NCBI RefSeq assembly: GCF_900112795.1
Contig: NZ_FONA01000006.1
Location: forward strand, 124,001 to 188,000
DNA from: Thermophagus xiamenensis
GTDB lineage: Bacteria; Bacteroidota; Bacteroidia; Bacteroidales; Marinilabiliaceae
DNA length: 64,000 nt
Direction of reading: 5' to 3'
The notes below the pieces were generated by a model. The model was not told the DNA's origin, did not search any database, and was given only the letters and a program-made list of their open reading frames with translations. A program made the position numbers and the translations under genes. Shown here piece by piece: positions 57,267-64,000 of this stretch. The stretch's first letter is position 1. Each line of letters starts with the position of its first letter.

Positions 57267-57470
57267 CCGTATAAATTTTACTTACTTCATTGATATATTG
57301 TTTCTTAAAAGTAGTTATTAGTGGTTAGTCATTAGTCACTAGTCCATTAGCACTAATGACTGTTGACTAATGACTATTGACTTCTTCTGCCTGTGCACTT
57401 CTGCCATTTACTTTTATATAAAGTTTCTTGTTGAGACAAACTTTTTTAGTCACTTTCGTTTCACTCCCAA
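57267..57470 (+). repeat. Composite dispersed repeat in the murI leader
   Basis: The order is TCCGTATAAATTTTACTTACTT, TTGATATATTG, AAAAGTAGT, heptads with inverted arms (57310-57378), the CTTCTGCCTGTGCACTTCTGCC box (57383-57405), and a diverged half element ending in GTCACTTTCGTTTCAC. It begins immediately at the murI start codon. Confidence 0.88.
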
Positions 57471-57564
57471 ATCAGAAATAAAAATAGAAACAAATGGATA
57501 ATTGGATAAAAAAAATAATTAAAACCAAAGATTAGAATTATTGCTTTAAAATGGCTTATTTTGA

Positions 57565-57633
57565 TTTTACAAAATAAAAGTCGTACCATCAACCCCCTGC
57601 TATTTGAACTTACGTTCATGTTGATAGTACGAC
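57565..57633 (-). terminator. Compound hairpin and T-run after the ompH genes
   Basis: GTCGTAC-ATCAAC (57580-57593) pairs with GTTGAT-GTACGAC (57620-57633) with one mismatch per arm, and the loop contains a second stem, TGAAC-TTAC-GTTCA. On the minus strand the stem is followed by TTTTATTTTG, so it can end the ompH transcript about 115 bases after the last gene. The inner stem is more elaborate than a plain terminator. Confidence 0.6.
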
Positions 57634-57747
57634 CGAAAAATCGTTTTATTAAACTTATTTATCCAGTAATTTCTAACTGACTATTCTAAAAAACTATTGT
57701 CTAAGAATAGATAGTAAACAAATTAATTCAGAGTATGATCACAGCTA

Positions 57748-58284
57748 TTACTTCTCAGCCTCTCTCATTTCTTGCAACTTTGCTTTTACCAAATCCTCAC
57801 AATCTATACTTTGCGGTGAATTATATAAAACAACATTAGAACCCGTATCAAAAATATAAATTAATCCTTGTTCCTCACCAACGGCATTAATTGCTTTTTG
57901 TACCTTTTCTATGATAGGCTGTAATAATTTTTGTTCTTTTTGACTCAAAGATTGTTGAGCCAATTTGTTGAAGTTTTGTATCCTTTGATCATAATCCTGA
58001 ATCTCTTTTTCTCTGGTAGCCCGAATCAAATCAGAAAGAGAGTCACGCTGCGCCATATAACTTTTATATTTTTCATCCAATTCCTTTGTCATGACCTCTA
58101 ACTGATCCTGCAATTTTTTAGCCTCTTGCTGCAATTCTTTATCAGCATTAATTTTTTCAGGCAACTCTGCAATAAGCTTTTGCACATTTAAGTGTCCAAA
58201 CTTCAACTCTTGTGCAAAGGAAGGGCATAACGAACCGGACCAAAAAAGAATAAATATAACAGTAAAAACTTTTAAAACTCTCAT
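57748..58284 (-). CDS. OmpH/Skp-like periplasmic chaperone (third copy)
   Basis: 178 residues with a signal peptide ending near CPSFAQ and the Skp pattern: the start LKFGHLNVQKLIAELPE (strand), a long charged coiled coil (about 45-130) and the end sheet LIYIFDTGSNVVLYNSPQSIDCEDLV. It should hold unfolded outer-membrane proteins in the periplasm for the BAM complex. It is the last of three tandem ompH genes, with a 77-base gap from the second. Sequence differs markedly from the others, so the duplications are old. Confidence 0.88.
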   Translation of the reverse strand: MRVLKVFTVIFILFWSGSLCPSFAQELKFGHLNVQKLIAELPEKINADKELQQEAKKLQDQLEVMTKELDEKYKSYMAQRDSLSDLIRATREKEIQDYDQRIQNFNKLAQQSLSQKEQKLLQPIIEKVQKAINAVGEEQGLIYIFDTGSNVVLYNSPQSIDCEDLVKAKLQEMREAEK

Positions 58285-58361
58285 ATTAAAAAAATCTAAA
58301 TTATTAGTCTTAAGAAATTTACACTAACAAATAATCCCGTTATTATTCAGCGTTTGTTAGA

Positions 58362-58877
58362 TTAATTAATGCCAAGCTTCTTTTTCACCAGTGGGGTAAC
58401 ATCCACACTTTGTTCAGATTGATAAACTGTAGCTCCGGAATTTTCTGCAAATATATAAATAAATCCACCTTCCTTTCCAACTTGTTGGATAGCATCTCTT
58501 AATTTTTCCAAAACCGGTTGCTGGAGTTGTTGTTGAGTTTGAGAGAGCTTTTGTTGCGTAGACTGATAAAAAGATTGTATTTTTTGACTGGTCTCCATCA
58601 GTTGTTGCTCTTTCTGTTGACGCTGTTCAGCACCCAAATTTTTACTATTTTCGATGTACTCTTGTTCCATTTTTTTATATTCTTCTTGCATGGTGGCCAA
58701 TTGATTTTCAAGCTTATTATATTCTGCCTCCATGGCTTTTTGCATTTCTTTAAATTCAGGCATAGATTGCATAATTTCCTGAACATTGGCATGCCCAAAT
58801 CTAAGTTCCTGGGCAAAAACACCGGCCGAAAGAAAGATAAAAAAACTTATCAAGGCGGTAATGGTAATTCTTTTCAT
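58362..58877 (-). CDS. OmpH/Skp-like periplasmic chaperone (second copy)
   Basis: 171 residues with a signal peptide (ISFFIFLSAGVFAQ). The Skp pattern is plain: ELRFGHANVQEIMQSMPEFKEM, a Gln/Glu/Lys-rich coiled coil (about 40-125) and the end strand GGFIYIFAENSGATVYQSEQ. Tandem with the other two copies; 34 bases from the first. The role is as for Skp: chaperoning outer-membrane proteins. Confidence 0.9.
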   Translation of the reverse strand: MKRITITALISFFIFLSAGVFAQELRFGHANVQEIMQSMPEFKEMQKAMEAEYNKLENQLATMQEEYKKMEQEYIENSKNLGAEQRQQKEQQLMETSQKIQSFYQSTQQKLSQTQQQLQQPVLEKLRDAIQQVGKEGGFIYIFAENSGATVYQSEQSVDVTPLVKKKLGIN

Positions 58878-58911
58878 AACAGTATTTTTTATTCTACTTC
58901 TAATTTAAAAA

Positions 58912-59436
58912 TTATTTAGAATATCCAAGAAGCTCTAAAACATCATCACTAATATTTTGACGAGGATTTACATAAACAACAGCAGCACCTCCTGATAAAT
59001 CAAAAACTGCATCAAAATTATCTCTTTCAGCAATTTCACGAATTGCGTTTGCAACTTTTTCTTGTATAGGCTGAAAAAGTGCTTGCTGTCGTTGTGCCAT
59101 TTCACCATCAGGACCAAAATATTGACGTTGCAACTTCTTGGCATTATTTTCAAGCTGGATTATTTCTTCTTCGCGTTGGGCTTTCATCTCAGGCGAAAGC
59201 AATACGCTCTCTTTTTGATACTTTTTATACAACTGTTCTACTTCGGCATAAATATCTTTTATCTCCTTTTCCCATTTCTGGGATAATTGATTGAGCTGCT
59301 CCTGGGCAGCCTCATATGCCGGGATGTTGGACATAATATACTGCATATCTACAAAAGCATATCGCTGAGCCGATAAGCTTGCACCACACAAAATAAATGT
59401 GAGTGCTAATATTAATGGAAAATAATTTTTTTTCAT
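58912..59436 (-). CDS. OmpH/Skp-like periplasmic chaperone (first copy)
   Basis: 174 residues, with signal peptide ending SLSAQ, then RYAFVDMQYIMSNIPAYEAA, a coiled coil (about 40-125) and FDAVFDLSGGAAVVYVNP. The start codon (59436) lies in TATATACGAATGAAA, the edge of a dispersed repeat. bamA lies upstream on the same strand but 397 repeat-rich bases separate the two, so this copy may have its own promoter. Confidence 0.9.
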   Translation of the reverse strand: MKKNYFPLILALTFILCGASLSAQRYAFVDMQYIMSNIPAYEAAQEQLNQLSQKWEKEIKDIYAEVEQLYKKYQKESVLLSPEMKAQREEEIIQLENNAKKLQRQYFGPDGEMAQRQQALFQPIQEKVANAIREIAERDNFDAVFDLSGGAAVVYVNPRQNISDDVLELLGYSK

Positions 59437-59735
59437 TCGTATATAATTTATTTAACACATTGGTCGAATGGAACTCGCATGGCTTAATAAAATTTATACA
59501 TGTTCTTTTGTGGCAAAAGCCGCCATGCTCGTTTCATCATCATAAAATTAGGTTAATTCATTGGTCTCTTAAAACTTAAAGTTTTTGATTAGTCGATAGT
59601 CATTAGTGTAAGCACCATTAATGACTATTCACTAATCACTAAAAAATTCTTCTGTCTTCTGCTTGTGCACTTCTGCCTTTTTACTACATGTTTTTGTTGT
59701 GGCATGCATTCCTGGTTATATTCATATTTTAGGAT
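59437..59735 (+). repeat. Composite dispersed repeat between bamA and ompH
   Basis: It contains TTCATTCGTATATAATTTAT at the ompH start, the hairpin element 59466-59539 (with an inner CTTTTG-TGG-CAAAAG stem), heptads with inverted arms (59589-59640), a CTTCTGTCTTCTGCTTGTGC box (59649-59680), and a half element CATGTTTTTGTTGTGGCATG. 59736-59833 is the 3' spacer of bamA and shows no gene. Confidence 0.88.
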
Positions 59736-59833
59736 GATTACCTAAAAAACAAACACATTAAATTTTAATAGCTCAAGCTATAAACTGCAATATCGATATA
59801 TGACAAAAACCAGACCAATTATTTACCTCTAAA

Positions 59834-62413
59834 TCAAAAACTTTGACCAATCACAAAGTGGAAGTTACCACCATTTGCATCAGGACTTCCAGGAATTTCG
59901 TCGAAACCATATCCCCAGTCAATTCCCATCAGTCCGAATATAGGTAAAAATATTCTAACTCCAACTCCTGCTGACCTTTTTAATCCAAAAGGATTATAAT
60001 CCCTAAATTCGGACCAGGAATTACCGGCTTCGGCAAATACCAAACCATATACGGTTGCTGAAGGTTGCAACGTAAGCGGATACCTTAACTCTAATGATAA
60101 TTTATTATAAATGTTTCCATCCTGTCTTCCATCGGTTAATGGTGTTAACGAAGCATTTTCATAACCACGAAGTCCAATAGTCTCACTTCCATAATAACTA
60201 TATCCTGACATACCATCTCCTCCTAACACAAACTTTTCGAAAGGAGATTTTTTGTTTTCATCATAATAGCCCAAAAATCCACCCTCCACTTTAGCCATCA
60301 ACACCAATTTAAGCGCATTATCCAAAGGTTTAAAAACACTTCCTTTAAAAGTCCATTTATGATACTCAATCCATTTATACCTCTCTGAATCAGAAAGATC
60401 TTCACTAGAATAATCAATATCATCAAAATAACTATAAGGAGGAGTCAATTCAAGTCCTAAGGTGAAATTAGATCCGGTTCTAGTATATAAGGGATTATCT
60501 ATTGAATTTCTGGAAAGCATTACTTTGAAACTCAAGTTATTACTATTCCCATTTTGCATTAAAAAATAAATCCAGTTTTTCAAATCATAACGTTGATAAC
60601 TGGCTTGAGTATAAAATTGGAAAAAGTCATCCGGCCAACTTAACCGCTTTCCAAATCCAACGGAAACACCCGTCACTTTCATATGTTCATCCGGATCTTC
60701 CTCAAGTGGCGAATAATAACTTCCATAATAAGGATAACCATAACTACTGTAACCATACCCACCATAAATATTACTATATGGGTTACCGTAATAATACCCA
60801 GAACTAGTACCCGTTTGTATTGACCTGTATAATGAAACGCTAAAAGAATTAGGTTTTTTGCCACCCAGCCATGGTTCAACAAATGAAAAACTGTAAGATT
60901 GATAATATTTTCCGTTAGTTTGAGCCCTCAGGGATAAAGTCTGTCCGTCACCGGTAGGCAAAGGCCTCCAAGCTTCCTTATTAAAAATATTGCGCACCGA
61001 GAAATTGGTAAATTTAAGTCCAAGAGAGCCTACGAACATTCCTCCACCCCATCCTCCGGACAGTTCAATTTGATCGTTAGCTTTTTCTACAAGATTATAT
61101 TCAAGATCAACAGTCCCTTTATCAGGGTCGGGAATAGGAACGGGATTAATATTTTCAGGGTCAAAGTGGCCCAATTGAGAAAGCTCCCTAACGGTTCTGA
61201 TTAATTCGGATTTATCAAATAGTTCTCCCGGCTTAGTGCGTAGTTCACGACGGATTACATGTTCATGCGTTTTAGTGTTGCCTTTAATAATGACTTTATC
61301 GATGGTGGCTTGTTGCCCCTCATATACACGCATTTCCAAATCAACGGTATCATTATATACCCGAACATCAACGGGCTCTATATTACTAAATAGATAGCCA
61401 TTATTCATATATAGATTATGAACGGCATCATCATCCATATAAAGTCTTTCTTCCAATAACGTTTGATTAAAGACATCCCCTTTCTGGATACGAAGTTTTT
61501 CACTAAGATATGGACCTGGATAAACAGTATTACCTACCCATGTAATATTACCAAAATAATATTTATTTCCTTCATCTATACCAATAACAATATCAACAGT
61601 ATTATCTGGGTTTTTTGATATCGAGTCATAAACTACATAGGCATCACGATATCCATTTTCATTATACTTTTCAATAATGCTCTTTAGGTCATTTTCATAT
61701 TCTTCCTGAACGAACTTTTTTGTTCGGAAAAAGTTTTTAAGCTTACCCTTTTCATTAGTTTTTTTCATGAAGCGGTTTAACTTGTTGTCAGAAAATACTT
61801 CATTACCTTCAAAACGAAGGCTTCTGACTTTAACTTTTTCTTTTTTATCCACTTCCACGTCCAGGAAAACATGATTTGGGTTATCAGGGTCATCTCTCTG
61901 AACAATCGTAACCTCAGTATTATAGAAGCCTTTTTGAACAAAATGTTCTTTTATATAGCGTTCGGCCCTATCTACCAGGTAAGGTGTTACCTGAGTACCT
62001 TTCATCATAGAGATTTTACTTGAAATGTCCTCAATTTCCGATTTTTTAAGCCCGATAAAATTAATTTCGGACAATCGCGGCCGTTCCTGGAGGTAAATAT
62101 TAAGATAAATTTTATTGCCCTCAATCTTCTCGGCCGAAATTTTTACATCCGAAAAAAGACCGTATTCCCAATATTTCTTAACAGCATCAGAAATCTCTTC
62201 ACCGGGAACAGTAATTTTCTGTCCAACTTTTAACCCCGAAAGATTAGCCAAAATATTGGGATCATTATTTAAATCGCCGGTTACTTTAATTTCGGCAATG
62301 ATATATTCTTTGGGTTTTCCGGAATAAGAAATTACAGGAGATTCTTCCTGAGAAAAGAGAGATGCAAAAGAAAAAATCAAAAAAAGGTATACAACAACTA
62401 TGCGTTTCAACAT
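59834..62413 (-). CDS. bamA: Outer-membrane assembly factor BamA
   Basis: The core of the BAM complex that folds proteins into the outer membrane. The start is MLKRIVVVYLF (62413), where a signal peptide begins; an upstream ATG would only overlap uppS. 859 residues: five POTRA domains (about 35-440), then the 16-strand barrel with GGWGGGMFVG near 490 and a Tyr/Gly-rich, externally placed loop (YYGNPYSNIYGGYGYSSYGY) near 560-585. The last strand ends in Phe (FHFVIGQSF), as outer-membrane proteins should. It follows uppS by 10 bases, in the conserved porG-uppS-bamA-ompH order. Confidence 0.94.
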   Translation of the reverse strand: MLKRIVVVYLFLIFSFASLFSQEESPVISYSGKPKEYIIAEIKVTGDLNNDPNILANLSGLKVGQKITVPGEEISDAVKKYWEYGLFSDVKISAEKIEGNKIYLNIYLQERPRLSEINFIGLKKSEIEDISSKISMMKGTQVTPYLVDRAERYIKEHFVQKGFYNTEVTIVQRDDPDNPNHVFLDVEVDKKEKVKVRSLRFEGNEVFSDNKLNRFMKKTNEKGKLKNFFRTKKFVQEEYENDLKSIIEKYNENGYRDAYVVYDSISKNPDNTVDIVIGIDEGNKYYFGNITWVGNTVYPGPYLSEKLRIQKGDVFNQTLLEERLYMDDDAVHNLYMNNGYLFSNIEPVDVRVYNDTVDLEMRVYEGQQATIDKVIIKGNTKTHEHVIRRELRTKPGELFDKSELIRTVRELSQLGHFDPENINPVPIPDPDKGTVDLEYNLVEKANDQIELSGGWGGGMFVGSLGLKFTNFSVRNIFNKEAWRPLPTGDGQTLSLRAQTNGKYYQSYSFSFVEPWLGGKKPNSFSVSLYRSIQTGTSSGYYYGNPYSNIYGGYGYSSYGYPYYGSYYSPLEEDPDEHMKVTGVSVGFGKRLSWPDDFFQFYTQASYQRYDLKNWIYFLMQNGNSNNLSFKVMLSRNSIDNPLYTRTGSNFTLGLELTPPYSYFDDIDYSSEDLSDSERYKWIEYHKWTFKGSVFKPLDNALKLVLMAKVEGGFLGYYDENKKSPFEKFVLGGDGMSGYSYYGSETIGLRGYENASLTPLTDGRQDGNIYNKLSLELRYPLTLQPSATVYGLVFAEAGNSWSEFRDYNPFGLKRSAGVGVRIFLPIFGLMGIDWGYGFDEIPGSPDANGGNFHFVIGQSF

Positions 62414-62423
62414 TACTATAAAT

Positions 62424-63167
62424 TTATTTTTTAACCTGATCACTAATTTTACCGAAACGTCGTTCACGTCCCTGATATTCGAGTAGGGCTTTAAAGAAAT
62501 GTTCCTTACGAAAATCGGGCCATAATACATCGGAAAAATACAATTCTGAGTAGGCAATTTGCCACAATAAGAAATTACTAATACGTAATTCTCCACTGGT
62601 TCTTATTAACAACTCAGGGTCAGGCATATCTGAAGTTTCAAGGTATCTGCTAAATATTTCTGAATTAATCTGCTCTATACTAAGTTTACCAGACAGAATA
62701 TCTGCAGCCACTTTTTTAACACCCTCTACAATTTCCCATCTCGAACTATAACTTAAAGCTAGTACCAAAGTAAGTCCATCATTATGTTTTGTTTGTTCGA
62801 TACAAGCCGATAGTTTTTCCTGGACATCGAGAGGTAAAGTTTCTTTACAACCAATAGATTTGAGTTTTACATTATTATCCATCAGGGTTTTGGTTTCGGC
62901 AGAAATGGTTGAAACCAGTAGAGACATTAAAGCATCTACTTCAGTTTTAGGCCGACTCCAATTTTCGGTAGAAAAGGCGTAAAGGGTAAGAAATTTTAAT
63001 CCCAATTCTGCGGCAGCTTCGGTCACCTCCCGCACTGATTTTACACCATGCTGGTGTCCGAAGACCCTTGCATTACCACGTTTACGCGCCCAACGGCCAT
63101 TACCATCCATAATAATGGCCACATGCTTCGGCAGTTTTTCTTTATCAAGCTGCTCTTTTATTGACAT
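62424..63167 (-). CDS. uppS: Isoprenyl transferase (undecaprenyl diphosphate synthase)
   Basis: It lengthens farnesyl diphosphate with isopentenyl units to the C55 lipid carrier used for cell wall and surface glycans. The 247 residues have IIMDGNGRWARKRG with catalytic Asp21 and the phosphate-binding Gly22-Asn23-Gly24-Arg25, the TLYAFSTENWSRP block near 74-86, and RTSGELRISNFLLWQ with a late Arg pair near 195. Length is normal. The stop is 10 bases before bamA. Confidence 0.96.
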   Translation of the reverse strand: MSIKEQLDKEKLPKHVAIIMDGNGRWARKRGNARVFGHQHGVKSVREVTEAAAELGLKFLTLYAFSTENWSRPKTEVDALMSLLVSTISAETKTLMDNNVKLKSIGCKETLPLDVQEKLSACIEQTKHNDGLTLVLALSYSSRWEIVEGVKKVAADILSGKLSIEQINSEIFSRYLETSDMPDPELLIRTSGELRISNFLLWQIAYSELYFSDVLWPDFRKEHFFKALLEYQGRERRFGKISDQVKK

Positions 63168-63303
63168 AGAATATTATAATTCGCACTAAACATTCACTGC
63201 CCGAAAGTTAATAAAACCCCGGAGCTTACAAGTCAAAATATAAACTGGCATAAAAAATAAAGCAGAATTCAATTATCTACAAATTTTTTCTATCAATATG
63301 ACA

Positions 63304-64000
63304 TTAATATCCAGCATTGCATGGAATACTTCTATGGAAGAGATCAATGGAAACAAATATTCCTGCAAAAGAATACCAATCATTATTATGCAACAAAGAA
63401 TATTGGTCAAAACCATAAGGATCAGAAGGATCAATAGCTCCACTTACGGTCTTATCCAAATCATCCACAAATGTTTTTCTAAAGTTCCATTCCATGCCAA
63501 TATGCATCCAGTCATAAAGTTTCCACTTTATTCCTATGCCGAACGGCAAAGATAATATAAAATGTGGGTTTTCAGAATTATCTGAACCATCTGAATTATA
63601 TCTACGATATAAAGTTGAAGCAATACCTGTAGAAATAAAAGGGGTAAAACGAGTCTCTTCTCGACGATAGGGGTTGTCATATTCGAAAAAATTAATTTCC
63701 AGTTGGGCGGAGATATCAGCCATTGTCCTTTCAAAATGATATTGTCCAGAGGAATACCCCACCTGGCTAGGATAAAAAATTTCTGCGGCAGGATAATCGC
63801 CTTGAATATTAACCATTGTCAAAGCCCCCTTCAAAGCCAACCTATGATTGATCACAACACGCATTAATCCTCCTAGTGCAGGCTGAGCGCGATAAAACAG
63901 CTTTCCAGAATTAAGATCTCCCTGATAATATGAGGCACCCAAAATAAAACCTGCTTCAATTCTTTCCTGACCTTTAGCTCCTGGAAAAAATAAAATGAAC
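63304..64000 (-). CDS. porG: PorG-like T9SS protein (DUF6089), N-terminus off window
   Basis: The frame is open past base 64000; at least 232 residues are visible, beginning FILFFPGAKGQERIEAGF, the end of a signal peptide, then LGASYYQGDLNSGKL. The rest is an outer-membrane barrel-like protein with strands such as YHFERTMADISAQLEINFFEY and FGIGIKWKLYDWMHIGMEWN. The early motif (GxxYYxGDLN) and position directly upstream of uppS and bamA match PorG of the type IX secretion system. That fits the two sorting-domain proteins in this window. The last residues form a short tail. Confidence 0.8.
   Translation of the reverse strand, partial: FILFFPGAKGQERIEAGFILGASYYQGDLNSGKLFYRAQPALGGLMRVVINHRLALKGALTMVNIQGDYPAAEIFYPSQVGYSSGQYHFERTMADISAQLEINFFEYDNPYRREETRFTPFISTGIASTLYRRYNSDGSDNSENPHFILSLPFGIGIKWKLYDWMHIGMEWNFRKTFVDDLDKTVSGAIDPSDPYGFDQYSLLHNNDWYSFAGIFVSIDLFHRSIPCNAGY

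Noticed and set aside
62414-62596. N-terminal extension of bamA by 61 codons
   Set aside because: The extension overlaps uppS in another frame and the signal peptide begins at the Met at 62413.

Overview
The window is from a Bacteroidota chromosome, most plausibly the Bacteroidales/Marinilabiliales side of the phylum; the lineage is inferred and no rRNA is present. The reasons are two proteins with C-terminal type IX secretion (T9SS) sorting domains, the order porG-uppS-bamA-ompH-ompH-ompH-murI, an ECF sigma factor followed by an anti-sigma/outer-membrane-barrel protein, an archaeal-type free-standing threonyl-tRNA editing domain, and -7 boxes of the form TAnnTTTG in front of several genes. 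Base composition is moderately AT-rich and gene spacing is loose.

Layout: 1-5769 holds carbon and energy genes: partial zwf, hydE, a fused ADP-forming acyl-CoA synthetase, and an AAA/DUF4143-type ATPase with a palindrome over its putative promoter. 5770-8748 has a 79-aa peptide gene, a 246-aa hypothetical and a 41-bp minisatellite. 8749-19915 holds two T9SS-secreted repeat proteins, 2749 and 769 aa, that share their C-terminal part. 20149-26044 has an S26-type peptidase, an ABC exporter, the sigma/anti-sigma pair, smpB and a Yip1-like membrane protein. 27070-42333 is a mostly plus-strand housekeeping block: miaA, a cyclase-like/HD protein, an M49 peptidase, a FabK-like reductase, two M16 peptidases, relA/spoT, a Fur-family regulator, purA, the tRNA-Thr editing domain and a nucleotidyltransferase. 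42806-52607 has a YegP-like protein, tRNA-Thr(CGT), a 23-bp minisatellite and a cluster rich in redox and metal genes: nth, a ZIP transporter, 1-Cys peroxiredoxin, SagB-like nitroreductase, encapsulin with its ferritin-like cargo, catalase and a Kef-type antiporter. 52763-64000 has the 2-oxoacid:ferredoxin oxidoreductase, gamma-carbonic anhydrase, murI and the envelope-biogenesis cluster ompH x3, bamA, uppS and partial porG.

The most unusual feature is a dispersed non-coding repeat family. Its parts are a ~74-bp hairpin, a field of TTAGTNN heptads in both orientations, a CTTCTGCC-rich box and a second hairpin-like half. Copies or parts occur near 2.2, 17.5, 26.1-26.4, 31.4, 38.8-39.2, 40.5, 41.1, 48.8, 57.3 and 59.5 kb. 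In several places one edge of the repeat supplies the leader and start codon of the adjacent gene (murI, purA, the Yip1-like gene, ompH). No CRISPR array, prophage, intact transposase or complete new defence system was seen.

As a whole the window describes a cell that secretes adhesin-like proteins by T9SS, exchanges electrons through ferredoxin (2-oxoacid oxidoreductase, HydE), and yet carries strong peroxide and iron-storage defences. That combination fits an anaerobe or microaerophile exposed to oxygen.
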